Below are positions 17,798 to 26,814 of a stretch of DNA of 64,000 nucleotides, piece after piece. Within the stretch, counting starts at the first letter, position 1; each line of letters starts with the position of its first letter. Source of the stretch: Streptomyces musisoli (GTDB lineage Bacteria > Actinomycetota > Actinomycetes > Streptomycetales > Streptomycetaceae); NCBI RefSeq assembly GCF_016741855.1, contig NZ_JAERRH010000008.1:1-64000 (forward strand). The letters are read 5' to 3'. A program made the translations under genes and the position numbers. The notes below the pieces were generated by a model that was given only the letters and a program-made list of their open reading frames with translations, did not search any database and was not told the origin of the DNA.

Positions 17798-20700
17798 TGC
17801 TGGCTCCCGTCGGGGCGCTGGCTGCCGGTGCCGTGGGGCTGCTGGGCCGGGTCGTAGCCCTGCCGGGCCGGGTCATAACCCTGCCGGGCCGGGTCATAAC
17901 CCTGCTGGGCCTGGTCGTAGTCCTCCTGAGCGGGGTCGTACGCCGGGTCGTAGCCCTGTTGCCCGTAAGCCGACGGGTCGTACGGCATCGGGTCGGCCGT
18001 GCCGCCGTAGGCGTACGGGTCGTACGGGGCCGCCTGGTAGGGGTCGGACTGGTACGTCTGCTGGTCGTAGTCCGTCGCGGTCTGGTACGGGTCGGTGCCG
18101 TAACCGGTGTACCCGGCCTGCGAATAGGCGGCCTCTTCCCTTCCCCAGTCCTGGTTCCCCTCGCCTTGGGGAACCCCCGCGTCGTACGGCTGCTGGTGGG
18201 GTACGGCGGCCGGGGGCTGGTCCGGCGGCGGCGGTGTGCCGGGCTGCTCGTCGAGGGCCGCCTCCTCGGCCTGGGCGCGCAGGCGGCGGGCGCGGCGGCC
18301 CTCTCCGGCGGTGGCCTCGGCGGGCACGGGCTCCGCCTCGGGCAGGTCGTCGTCGACGTCGCGGCGGCGGCCGGGCAGGGCGAGGACGACCAGGACGACG
18401 GCGAGCGCGCCCTGCGCCCAGAGCCAGGCGGTGTGGGTGACCGGGGCGTCGTAGGTGATGTCCAGCCTGCCTCCGGTGGCGGGCAGCTGGAAGCCCTGGG
18501 CCCAGCCGTCGACCGTGGTGCGGGTGAGCGGCTTGCCGTCGAGCGTGGCCGTCCAGCCGTCGGCGGCGCTGTCGGCGAGGCGCAGGACGCGGCTGCCGGA
18601 GCCGGAGGGGACCGTGGTGTGGATCTCCACCGGTCCGGCGGCGACCGGCTGGGCCGTGCCCGAACCGTCGGCGGCGACGATCGCCGCGCGGGCGACCTCC
18701 TGGTCGACGCGCCACAGGGCGCTGCCGTTCTGCTGGCTGAGCCGGGTCAGGCCGGGGGTGGCGTCGAGGACTCGGGCGACCTCGCGGGGGGCGCCCTTGT
18801 GGACGAGGATGTATCGCACGGCGAAGCCGCCGAGTTCGTCGGCCTGGTCGGCTCCGGAGCCGGCGACCAGGTTGGCGACGATCTTGTCGAGGTGGGCGTT
18901 CCCGTCCTCGGCGGCGGTGAGTTCGGCGTCGCCCATGCGGGCGCCGGCGCCGCGGACCAGGCTGTAGCGCACGCGTGTGGTGGAGTCGCTGTCCAGGACC
19001 AGGGTGCGGGCCTGGTCGCCGCCGGTGGAGTCCTCGGCGACGAACGCGGGCACCTGGGCCGGGGTGCGGCGCTCCAGCGGACCGTCGGCGCCGCCGATCA
19101 TCCAGCCGGCGGCGACGAGCAGGGGGCCGGCGGCCGAGGCGAAGGCGATCAGGGCGGCGACCGGCTGGCGCCAGCCGAAGCTCTGCTCGGCCACGCGTGC
19201 GCGTGCGCCGTCGGCGCCGAGGGCGGCGGCGGCCAGCAGGGCGATGCCGTAGACGAGGGTGGCCGGTCCGGCCCAGGCGGACTTGTTGGACAGGACCGCG
19301 AAGACGAGGCCGGTCAGGGCGACGGCCCAGGCGGTGCGGATGCCGAGCTGTCGCTCGGAGCGCAGGAGCGCGGCGAGCGCGGCGAGCACGATGCCGATGA
19401 GCATCAGGCCGTCGACGGTGCCGGGGCCGCCGGGGGCGGCGCCGAGCAGGTCGAGCGCGGAGGCGGCCGAGGGGCCGTACTCCAGGCCGGCCTCCTGGAA
19501 GAAGCCGGTCGGGAGCAGGGTCAGCGACCAGGGGGCGAGGATCAGCAGCGGGGTGCCGAGCTGGGCGAGGAAGCGCAGGCCGTGGGCGACGAGGTCGCGG
19601 CGGCGCAGGACGAGCACGCCGAGGCCGAGCAGCAGCGCGATGGGCCACACGATCGGGGTGAACGCGGTGGTGACGGTCAGCAGCAGAGCGTAGGCCCAGG
19701 TGGCGCGCCAACTGCCGCGTGCGCCGGAGCGGTTGGCCAGGCCGCTCGCGGCGATGCCCGCGCGCGCGATGAGCGGCAGCAGCACGGCGAGGACGGCGGT
19801 GCCGATGCGGCCGCCGGCCAGGGCTCCGGTGGTGGCGGGCAGGAAGGCGTAGGCGACGGCGGCCCAGGCGCGCAGCAGCCGGGAGGTGACCAGGGGCCGG
19901 GAGGCGAAGTAGGCGGTGCATCCGGCGAGCGGCACCGAGCAGATCAGCAGGACGGTGACGGCGAGTCCGGTGGAGCCGAACAGGAGCGAGGCGAGGGTCG
20001 CGACGACGGCCAGGTAGGGCGGTGCGGAGGGGGTGCCGCCGGTGCCCGCCGGGTGCCAGCCGTCCAGGTACCGCGACCACAGGTCGCCCGCGTCGGCCGG
20101 GGCGGGCAGCAGGGCGCCGCCGGCGAGCGCGCCCCCGCCGAGCAGGGCACGGCAGGCGGCGAGGGAGATCAGCAGCAGCGCGAGGAAGAGCACCGGGCCG
20201 GGCTTGCGGGCGATCCGCTTGAGCCGGGCGAACTGCTCGACCTCCAGGAACTCGGCGTCGTCGCCGCCGGGCCCGGATTCCACGGCGCCGCCGTGCCGGC
20301 CGGCCGAGGAGGTGTCGCTGTCGCGGCCGCCGGCGAAGTTGCCGGCGATCTGTTCCACGGTGGCCCGGACGGTGGCACCGGGCGGCGGGAGCAGCTGGCG
20401 CAGTTCTCCCTTGTCGATCTGTGATGGTCCGCGGCGGCGCCGGGCGGCGATGATCCGCTCGGGCCGCAGCAGGGTGCTCAGCAGGCCGCGGATCTCGTCG
20501 ACGGCCTGGCCGGGGACCTTGCCGACGAGGTAGGCGAGGGTGCGCAGGACGGTGCCGAGGACGAGCCGCAGCAGCACCCAGGGCAGCGCGGCCGTGCGGG
20601 TGTTGGCGAGCAGGGTGTAGACGGCGCCGGCCTTGTCGACCTTGTGCGGGGAGGCCGTGGTGCGGCCGGCGCAGTCGACGGTACGGCGTTCGCGGGAGGC

Positions 20701-21561
20701 GGCCTCGGCGTGCCGGACGACGGCGTCGGGGGCGACCAGGACGCGGTGGCCGGCCATGTGGGCGCGCCAGCACAGGTCGACGTCGTCGCGCATGAGGGGC
20801 AGCCGGCGGTCGAAGCCGCCGAGCTGTTCGAAGACGTCGCGGCGGACGAGCATGCCGGCCGTGGAGACGGACAGCACGGTGCGGACGTGGTCGTGCTGGC
20901 CCTGGTCCTGTTCGCGGCGGTCCAGGCCGGTCCAGCGGCGGCCGGAGTTGGCGATGGAGACGCCGACCTCCAGCAGCTGGCGGCGGTCGTACCAGCCGCG
21001 CAGCTTGGGGCCGACGACCGCGACGTCGGCCCGGCCGAGTTCGAGTTCGTTGTCGACGACCCGGAGCAGCTGGGCGAGGGCGTCGGGTTCGGGTGCGCAG
21101 TCGTCGTGCAGCAGCCACAGCCACTGGATGGGCTCGCCGTGCGGCAGTTCGGGCATGTCGTAGGCGTCGTCGCGCCAGGTGCGTGTGACGGGGTCCCAGC
21201 CGCTGGGGCGCTTGAGGTACGGCAGCTCCTGCGGGGTGAGGACGGGCGCGGTGCGGCTCGCCTCCTCCACGGCCTGGCCGAATCCGGTGCGCCGGGCGAG
21301 GTGCAGCACGCTCGCGTCGCCGAGGGCGTCGGTGAGCAGCTGGGCGGAGTGGTCCGCGCTGCCGGTGTCGGCGGCCACCGCGTACTGGACGGGGCGCTCC
21401 TGGCCGAGCAGCCCGGCGAGCGCGTCGGGCAGCCAGCGGGCGCCGTCGTGGGAGACGAGGACCGCGGTCACCACATGACGCGGGAACTCGGGCGGGCGGG
21501 ACGGGTCAAACACGGCGGTGGCAGCGTCGTGTCGGGCTGCCGCATGGCTGTGCACGGACAT
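17794..21561 (-). CDS. Large membrane glycosyltransferase (GT2 domain plus multispanning region)
   Basis: A 1255-residue protein. The N-terminal GT2 domain (~28-300) shows VTAVLVSHDGARWL, the metal/nucleotide motif LLHDDCAP, and MRDDVDLCWRAHMAGHRV near the acceptor site. Two further blocks of about a dozen membrane segments follow (~320-390 and ~480-860). An extracytoplasmic beta-rich domain (~870-1080), a last membrane segment (~1085-1105) and a ~150-residue Tyr/Gln/Asp-rich cytoplasmic tail complete it. It probably transfers sugars from a nucleotide or lipid donor to a cell-envelope glycan. ATG 21561 is chosen; upstream codons are unlike the family. It is coupled to the DUF5719 gene. Confidence 0.88.
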   Translation of the reverse strand: MSVHSHAAARHDAATAVFDPSRPPEFPRHVVTAVLVSHDGARWLPDALAGLLGQERPVQYAVAADTGSADHSAQLLTDALGDASVLHLARRTGFGQAVEEASRTAPVLTPQELPYLKRPSGWDPVTRTWRDDAYDMPELPHGEPIQWLWLLHDDCAPEPDALAQLLRVVDNELELGRADVAVVGPKLRGWYDRRQLLEVGVSIANSGRRWTGLDRREQDQGQHDHVRTVLSVSTAGMLVRRDVFEQLGGFDRRLPLMRDDVDLCWRAHMAGHRVLVAPDAVVRHAEAASRERRTVDCAGRTTASPHKVDKAGAVYTLLANTRTAALPWVLLRLVLGTVLRTLAYLVGKVPGQAVDEIRGLLSTLLRPERIIAARRRRGPSQIDKGELRQLLPPPGATVRATVEQIAGNFAGGRDSDTSSAGRHGGAVESGPGGDDAEFLEVEQFARLKRIARKPGPVLFLALLLISLAACRALLGGGALAGGALLPAPADAGDLWSRYLDGWHPAGTGGTPSAPPYLAVVATLASLLFGSTGLAVTVLLICSVPLAGCTAYFASRPLVTSRLLRAWAAVAYAFLPATTGALAGGRIGTAVLAVLLPLIARAGIAASGLANRSGARGSWRATWAYALLLTVTTAFTPIVWPIALLLGLGVLVLRRRDLVAHGLRFLAQLGTPLLILAPWSLTLLPTGFFQEAGLEYGPSAASALDLLGAAPGGPGTVDGLMLIGIVLAALAALLRSERQLGIRTAWAVALTGLVFAVLSNKSAWAGPATLVYGIALLAAAALGADGARARVAEQSFGWRQPVAALIAFASAAGPLLVAAGWMIGGADGPLERRTPAQVPAFVAEDSTGGDQARTLVLDSDSTTRVRYSLVRGAGARMGDAELTAAEDGNAHLDKIVANLVAGSGADQADELGGFAVRYILVHKGAPREVARVLDATPGLTRLSQQNGSALWRVDQEVARAAIVAADGSGTAQPVAAGPVEIHTTVPSGSGSRVLRLADSAADGWTATLDGKPLTRTTVDGWAQGFQLPATGGRLDITYDAPVTHTAWLWAQGALAVVLVVLALPGRRRDVDDDLPEAEPVPAEATAGEGRRARRLRAQAEEAALDEQPGTPPPPDQPPAAVPHQQPYDAGVPQGEGNQDWGREEAAYSQAGYTGYGTDPYQTATDYDQQTYQSDPYQAAPYDPYAYGGTADPMPYDPSAYGQQGYDPAYDPAQEDYDQAQQGYDPARQGYDPARQGYDPAQQPHGTGSQRPDGSQQ
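17841..17930 (-). repeat. 21-bp coding repeats in the glycosyltransferase tail
   Basis: Three to four 21-bp units (gggtcataaccctgccgggcc variants) encoding the heptapeptide GYDPARQ. The array lies within about 50 bp of the gene's 3' end. Confidence 0.85.
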
Positions 21562-21775
21562 CGAGGTACGGGCCCCGGTTCGGTGGACTGCGGTGGACGC
21601 CTGTGCCTCCTCGTGCGTCGAGGGGACAGCGGGGCGTCTCGGACGAGCGACCACACTATCGGCTGGCCATGATGACGGCCCGCCGCCTGTGGATAACCCA
21701 TGGGCGACGGGCCGTTCGTGACGTTTTCGTGGGTACGCGTGCGTATGTCTCCGCGTACGCGCGCGTGCGGCCGTT

Positions 21776-22039
21776 TCAGACGGCGGCCTTCTTCAGGCGG
21801 CGGCGTTCACGCTCGGACAGACCGCCCCAGATGCCGAAGCGCTCGTCGTTGGCGAGGGCGTACTCGAGGCACTCGGAGCGGACCTCGCAGGCGAGGCAGA
21901 CCTTCTTCGCCTCTCTGGTGGAGCCGCCCTTCTCGGGGAAGAAGGACTCGGGGTCGGTCTGGGCGCACAGCGCGCGCTCCTGCCAGCCGAGTTCCTCGTC
22001 CGCGTCGTCGACCAGCAGTTGCTGCACCAGCTCGGTCAT
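21776..22039 (-). CDS. whiB: WhiB, iron-sulfur transcription factor for sporulation septation
   Basis: An 87-residue Wbl-family regulator. Cys25, Cys48, Cys51 and Cys57 ligate a [4Fe-4S] cluster, followed by the GIWGG turn (~69-73) and a basic C-terminal tail (RERRRLKK) for DNA contact. Length and sequence match the sporulation WhiB of Streptomyces, which acts with WhiA to switch aerial hyphae from growth to septation. ATG 22039 is used, and a good promoter lies about 70 bp upstream. It is monocistronic. The neighbouring envelope genes are not known WhiB targets as far as I can say. Confidence 0.97.
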   Translation of the reverse strand: MTELVQQLLVDDADEELGWQERALCAQTDPESFFPEKGGSTREAKKVCLACEVRSECLEYALANDERFGIWGGLSERERRRLKKAAV

Positions 22040-22111
22040 GTGCGCCCCTCGTCTGTCTTTCGCGTCCCCGTGCGTAGCCGTTACCGATTTCGGCTGAACG
22101 ACACGAGTGAA

Positions 22112-22141
22112 ATTACAAGTGTGCTGCTCCGGGCGAGTCAA
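22112..22141 (-). promoter_or_regulatory. Predicted whiB promoter
   Basis: On the minus strand, TTGACT (22136-22141) is separated by 18 bp from TGTAAT (22112-22117), close to the vegetative sigma consensus. It would start transcription roughly 65 bp upstream of the whiB ATG. Studies of whiB in S. coelicolor describe two promoters; I cannot say which one this would be. Confidence 0.6.
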
Positions 22142-22256
22142 GCCGAGATCTGCTATTGGGCCCGTTATTCACTCTGCGGAACCAAGGCCGTGCGGAAAGT
22201 GTTCAAATCGCCATAAACCTCGACACGCAGCCGGACCCGCGAGGGCGGCCGAACCC

Positions 22257-22276
22257 CCGTACAGATCTCTGTACGG
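22257..22276. promoter_or_regulatory. Operator-like inverted repeat CCGTACAG-ATCT-CTGTACGG
   Basis: Perfect 8-bp arms around a 4-bp spacer in the 679-bp whiB/dioxygenase spacer. Size and symmetry suit a dimeric regulator. No cognate regulator gene is adjacent. The rest of the spacer (22040-22718) has no gene; on the plus strand TTGACA at 22423-22428 could be a -35 for the dioxygenase gene but has no clear -10. Confidence 0.45.
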
Positions 22277-22718
22277 AGCAAGACGCCTCCGTGTTCGATC
22301 GCGTTCCGCAAGGCTCTAGCGCTCGGATGTGCCCCATGTGTCCCGGCACCCCCGAGAACAAACCTTTCACCTGACAGATGAACCGGATGAGGTGAAACAT
22401 GTCCCACATGCCGGGCGTCGAGTTGACAGTGCGGGTGTGAACCGGTGTCCTAGTGGGCATGCTCGCGAACTTGGCACTCACCTCGACCCGCACCGCCGGG
22501 TCCCTCGGTGCCGCCCGCGCGCGCTGTAGCTGTTGTTGCTGTCCCAGCTGTTGAGCCGAGCCCGCTCCGGCTGTTCCCGAGCCCATCCCGGCTCGGTCGC
22601 GTTTCCCGCTCCCTGACGCCTCGTCCAGGGCACCCCGCCCGCCCGTGACCCGGGCGGACCGATACGCGCCACCCCAGCTCCAGCCCCCCACTCTTCTGCC
22701 GAGGACCACCGCATCCCG

Positions 22719-23213
22719 ATGAACAGCGACAACGATCTCCAGATCGCCGGCGACATCCTCGAAGTCCCGCACCTGCTCCAGCCGCCGCGCGAGCACCCGG
22801 CCACCGTCGCCGAGTTCGTGGGGCTGGCCCGCTCCATCGCCGCCGACCGGGACCAGTGGGCGCACCTCGTCCGGTACGACGCCACCACCCGCTGGTACCA
22901 CCGGCTGCGCACCGGTCCCGGCTACGAGGTGTGGCTGCTGTCCTGGGTGCCCGGGCAGGGCAGCGGGCGGCACGACCACGGGCGTTCCTCCGGCGTGCTC
23001 ACCGTCCTGGAGGGCAGCCTCACCGAGCGCACCGGACGGGGCACGCGCACGTTGGCCGCGGGCGCCCAGCGGGTGTTCGCGCCGGGGTACGTGCACGAGG
23101 TCGTCAACGACGCGCTGGAGCCGGCGGTCAGCCTGCACGTGTACCACCCGGGCCTGACCGAGATGCCCATGCACGCCTCTCCGCACTGCGAGGCGCGTCC
23201 GGTGACCGTCTGA
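22719..23213 (+). CDS. Cysteine dioxygenase family cupin protein
   Basis: A 164-residue cupin. The iron-binding motif is GRHDHGRSSG (~85-94) with the later His in GYVHEVVN (~125-132), as in type I cysteine dioxygenases, which oxidise cysteine to cysteine sulfinate with O2. Related 3-mercaptopropionate and other thiol dioxygenases share this pattern, so the substrate is not certain. The length is at the short end of the bacterial family. ATG 22719 is used (MNSDNDLQIAGD); no strong ribosome-binding site precedes it. It stands alone between whiB and fbiA, 92 bp upstream of fbiA on the same strand. Confidence 0.82.
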   Translation: MNSDNDLQIAGDILEVPHLLQPPREHPATVAEFVGLARSIAADRDQWAHLVRYDATTRWYHRLRTGPGYEVWLLSWVPGQGSGRHDHGRSSGVLTVLEGSLTERTGRGTRTLAAGAQRVFAPGYVHEVVNDALEPAVSLHVYHPGLTEMPMHASPHCEARPVTV

Positions 23214-23305
23214 CGCCTGCTCGGACCCGCCCCGCGAGACGTGTCCCGCCGCCCGCCGGCCACCACCCCTCAGCCAGTCGGCCCGGGGACTGACACACTG
23301 TTTCC

Positions 23306-24265
23306 ATGCGCATTGTGGTTCTGGCAGGCGGCATCGGCGGTGCCCGTTTCCTGCGCGGTCTGAAGCAAGCCGTGCCGGACGCGGACGTCACGGTCATCGG
23401 CAACACCGGCGACGACATCCACCTCTTCGGGCTGAAGGTCTGCCCGGACCTGGACACGGTGATGTACACGCTGGGCGGCGGCATCGACGAGGAGCAGGGC
23501 TGGGGGCGGACCGACGAGACGTTCCGCGTCAAGGAGGAACTGGCGGCCTACGGGGTCGGGCCGGAGTGGTTCGGGCTCGGTGACCGGGACTTCGCCACGC
23601 ACATCGTGCGGACGCAGATGCTGGGCGCCGGTTATCCGCTGAGCGCGGTCACCGAGGCGCTGTGCGACCGCTGGAAGCCCGGCGTCAGGCTGATCCCGAT
23701 GACCGACGACCGGGTCGAGACGCACGTGGCCGTCGAGGTGGACGGCGAGCGGAAGGCGATCCACTTCCAGGAGTACTGGGTGAGGCTGCGCGCCTCCGTT
23801 CCGGCCGCGGCGGTCGTCCCGGTCGGCGCCGAGCAGGCCAAGCCGGCCCCGGGCGTGCTGGAGGCCATCGCCCAGGCGGACGTCATCCTCTTCCCGCCGT
23901 CCAACCCGGTCGTCTCCATCGGCACGATCCTCGCCGTGCCCGGCGTCCGCGAGGCCATCGCCGACGCGGGCGTACCGGTGATCGGCCTCTCCCCGATCGT
24001 CGGGGACGCGCCCGTGCGCGGGATGGCCGACAAGGTCCTCGCCGCGGTCGGCGTGGAGTCCACGGCCGCGGCGGTCGCCGAGCACTACGGCTCCGGGCTG
24101 CTGGACGGCTGGCTGGTCGACACCGTGGACGCGGGTGTGGTCGAGCGGGTCGAGGCGGACGGCATCCGCTGCCGGGCCGTACCGCTGATGATGACCGACG
24201 TGGACGCGGCCGCGCAGATGGCGCGGGAGGCGCTCGCGCTGGCCGAGGAGGTGCGGGAGGCGTGA
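23306..24265 (+). CDS. fbiA: 2-phospho-L-lactate transferase (F420 biosynthesis)
   Basis: Transfers the phospholactate or phosphoenolpyruvate moiety from its GDP/GPP-linked donor to Fo, giving F420-0 or dehydro-F420-0. The 319-residue length fits the CofD/FbiA family. The N-terminal motif VVLAGGIGGARFLRGL (~4-19) and NTGDD (~33-37) bind substrate; the C-terminal region has MTDVDAAAQMAREAL (~290). F420 is the deazaflavin cofactor of many actinobacterial reductases. The stop overlaps the fbiB start (GTGA, 24262-24265), so the two genes are translationally coupled. Confidence 0.95.
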   Translation: MRIVVLAGGIGGARFLRGLKQAVPDADVTVIGNTGDDIHLFGLKVCPDLDTVMYTLGGGIDEEQGWGRTDETFRVKEELAAYGVGPEWFGLGDRDFATHIVRTQMLGAGYPLSAVTEALCDRWKPGVRLIPMTDDRVETHVAVEVDGERKAIHFQEYWVRLRASVPAAAVVPVGAEQAKPAPGVLEAIAQADVILFPPSNPVVSIGTILAVPGVREAIADAGVPVIGLSPIVGDAPVRGMADKVLAAVGVESTAAAVAEHYGSGLLDGWLVDTVDAGVVERVEADGIRCRAVPLMMTDVDAAAQMAREALALAEEVREA

Positions 24266-25671
24266 GCGCAACGGCGCCCGCCGGGGCGGGCGAGCGGCCG
24301 GAGTACCGGGTCTGGGCTCTGTCCGGCATCCCCGAGGTGCAGCCGGGCGACGACATCGCCAAGCTGATCGCGGCGGCCGAGCCGGGCCTGGCCGACGGGG
24401 ACGTGCTGGTCGTCACTTCCAAGATCGTCTCCAAGGCGGAGGGCCGGATCGTGCAGGCGGCCGACCGGGAGACCGCGATCGACGCGGAGACGGTCCGGCT
24501 CGTGGCCCGGCGGGGCACGCTGCGCATCGTGGAGAACCGGCAGGGGCTGGTGATGGCCGCCGCCGGGGTCGACGCCTCCAACACCCCTGCCGGGACGGTG
24601 CTGTTGCTGCCCGAGGACCCGGACGCCTCCGCGCGCGCGATCCGGGCCGGACTGCGCGACGCCCTCGGCGTCGACGTCGGCGTCCTCGTCTCCGACACCT
24701 TCGGGCGCCCCTGGCGCGCGGGGCTCACGGACGTGGCGATCGGTGCCGCCGGGGTGCACGTGCTGGACGATCTGCGCGGGGGCACGGACGCGTACGGCAA
24801 CCCGCTCAGCGCGACCGTCGTCGCCGCCGCGGACGAACTGGCCGCCGCCGGCGACCTGGTCAAGGGCAAGGCGGCCGGACGCCCGGTGGCCGTGGTCCGC
24901 GGACTCCCCCACGTCGTGCGTCCCGCGCCCGACCCGGACGGCGGCGAGGGCGGCCGTGCGGGCGGCAGCGGCGGTACCGGCGAGGCCGGCCGTGCGGGCG
25001 GCAGCGCTGCCGACGAGGGCGCGCGGGCGCTCGTGCGCAACGCGGCCGACGACATGTTCCGGCTCGGCACGTCCGAGGCGATCCGGGAGGCCGTGACCCA
25101 GCGCCGCACCGTACGGGCCTTCACCGACGACCCCGTCGACCCCGGCGCGGTCCGCCGCGCGGTGGCCGCGGCGGTCACCGCCCCCGCCCCGCACCACACC
25201 ACGCCGTGGCGGTTCGTGCTGCTGGAGTCGGCGGAGTCGCGGGTACGGCTGCTCGACGCGATGCGCGACGCCTGGATCGCCGACCTGCGCCGGGACGGCA
25301 AGAGCGAGGAGTCCGTCGCCAAGCGGATCCGGCGCGGTGACGTGCTGCGCAACGCGCCCTACCTGATCGTGCCCTGCCTCGTCATGGACGGCTCGCACAC
25401 CTACGGGGACGCCCGGCGGGACGCTGCCGAGCGGGAGATGTTCGTGGTCGCGACGGGCGCCGGCGTGCAGAACCTGCTGGTCGCGCTGGCCGGGGAGCGG
25501 CTGGGCTCGGCGTGGGTGTCGTCGACGATGTTCTGCCGGGACGTGGTGCGCGAGGTGCTGGAGCTGCCGGCGGACTGGGACCCGATGGGCGCGGTGGCGG
25601 TCGGCCGTCCCGCGGAGGAGCCGCGGCCACGGCCGGCCCGGGACGCGGAGGCGTTCGTCGAAGTGAGGTGA
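24262..25671 (+). CDS. fbiB: F420-0:gamma-glutamyl ligase with C-terminal nitroreductase domain
   Basis: A bifunctional 469-residue enzyme. The N-terminal ligase domain (~10-225) adds glutamates to F420-0; VTSKIVSKAEGR (~51-62) and SDTFGRPWR (~145-153) are family motifs. A Gly/Ala-rich linker (~225-255, GGRAGGSGGTGEAG) leads to an FMN-binding nitroreductase-like domain (~270-455; RRTVRAF, and APHHTTPWRF), which reduces dehydro-F420-0. This fused form is typical of actinobacteria; archaeal CofE lacks the second domain. Start GTG 24262 overlaps the fbiA stop. Confidence 0.95.
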   Translation: MSATAPAGAGERPEYRVWALSGIPEVQPGDDIAKLIAAAEPGLADGDVLVVTSKIVSKAEGRIVQAADRETAIDAETVRLVARRGTLRIVENRQGLVMAAAGVDASNTPAGTVLLLPEDPDASARAIRAGLRDALGVDVGVLVSDTFGRPWRAGLTDVAIGAAGVHVLDDLRGGTDAYGNPLSATVVAAADELAAAGDLVKGKAAGRPVAVVRGLPHVVRPAPDPDGGEGGRAGGSGGTGEAGRAGGSAADEGARALVRNAADDMFRLGTSEAIREAVTQRRTVRAFTDDPVDPGAVRRAVAAAVTAPAPHHTTPWRFVLLESAESRVRLLDAMRDAWIADLRRDGKSEESVAKRIRRGDVLRNAPYLIVPCLVMDGSHTYGDARRDAAEREMFVVATGAGVQNLLVALAGERLGSAWVSSTMFCRDVVREVLELPADWDPMGAVAVGRPAEEPRPRPARDAEAFVEVR

Positions 25672-25800
25672 GACACCCCGGCGACCTCCTAGCTAGGGGC
25701 TTTCGTTTGGATCAGGCCGGATCAGCGAGCCCGGCATGATCCGAACGAGAGGGCCTAGTCTCGACTGGAAAGCTCCGGCACCTCTCCAAGGACCTCATCA

Positions 25801-26814
25801 GTGGCAGGACGTTTCGCCCCGCGCCCCACCCGCGCCACCGTGCGCGGCGGGGATGCCTCCGTGCCCGCGGGGGCCGCCGCCGGGATACCCCGGCAGGCGG
25901 CCGCACCCGCGCGGGTGCGGCGGTGGGTACCGGACGGGCCGCTGGACCTCGGGCTGACCCTCGGGCCGCTGCGGCGCGGGCCCGCCGACCCCACGTTCCG
26001 GGCCACTCCGGACGGATCCGTGTGGCGGGCCTGCCGTACGCCCGCCGGACCGGGCACGCTGCGCGTGCGCGTGTACGGCGGTGAGGTGCTCGGCGAGGCG
26101 TGGGGCCCGGGCGCCGCATGGCTGCTGGACGGGCTGCCCTCACTGCTCGGCGCGGCCGACGCCCCGGACGCGTTCGTGCCCCGGCACCGGGTGCTGGCAC
26201 TGGCCCGGCACCGGCGGCCGGGACTGCGGCTGGCCCGGACCGGTCTCGTCCTGGAGTCGCTGATCCCGTCGGTGCTGGAGCAGAAGGTCACGACGGTCGA
26301 GGCCTACGCGGCCTGGCGGACGCTCGTGCGAAGGTTCGGGGAGCCGGCGCCGGGGCCCGCGCCCGGGCGGATGTACGTGATGCCGGAGCCCCGCACCTGG
26401 GCGCTGGTCCCCTCCTGGGAGTGGCACCGGGCCGGCGTCGACGACAAACGGGCGTCGACGATCCTGCGGGCCGTGCGGGTCGCCGCGCGGATGGAGGAGG
26501 CGGCCCGTATGGAGCCGGCCGCCGCGCAGGCACGGCTGGAGGTCGTACCGGGGATCGGGCCGTGGACGTCGGCCGAGGTGGTGCAGCGCAGCCACGGCGC
26601 GCCGGACGCGGTCACCGTGGGCGACCTTCATCTGCCGGGGATCGTGGGATGGGCGCTGGCCGGGAACCGGAACGCGGACGACGCCGAGATGCTGCGTCTG
26701 CTGGAGCCGTACGCGGGCCAGCGGCATCGGGCGGCCCGGCTGGTCCTGCTGAGCGGGCGGGTGCCGCCTCGCCGGGCCCCCCGGATGCCGGTCGGTGACA
26801 TCGGCAGGCTGTGA
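25801..26814 (+). CDS. AlkA-like DNA-3-methyladenine glycosylase (HhH-GPD)
   Basis: A 337-residue base-excision repair glycosylase that would remove alkylated bases. The helix-hairpin-helix element is LEVVPGIGPWTSAEVV (~250-265), followed by the catalytic Asp in TVGDLHLP (~280-285). The N-terminal ~150 residues are a basic, beta-type domain as in AlkA, with an additional disordered 35-residue leader. GTG 25801 is the first reasonable start. The 3' end (26612-26814) lies opposite the 3' part of the convergent DUF1772 gene, a 203-bp antisense overlap. Confidence 0.88.
   Translation: MAGRFAPRPTRATVRGGDASVPAGAAAGIPRQAAAPARVRRWVPDGPLDLGLTLGPLRRGPADPTFRATPDGSVWRACRTPAGPGTLRVRVYGGEVLGEAWGPGAAWLLDGLPSLLGAADAPDAFVPRHRVLALARHRRPGLRLARTGLVLESLIPSVLEQKVTTVEAYAAWRTLVRRFGEPAPGPAPGRMYVMPEPRTWALVPSWEWHRAGVDDKRASTILRAVRVAARMEEAARMEPAAAQARLEVVPGIGPWTSAEVVQRSHGAPDAVTVGDLHLPGIVGWALAGNRNADDAEMLRLLEPYAGQRHRAARLVLLSGRVPPRRAPRMPVGDIGRL

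Noticed and set aside
17833..20424. An 863-codon plus-strand frame inside the large glycosyltransferase
   Set aside because: Low-complexity Gly/Arg/Glu product; the minus-strand frame has membrane segments and GT2 motifs.
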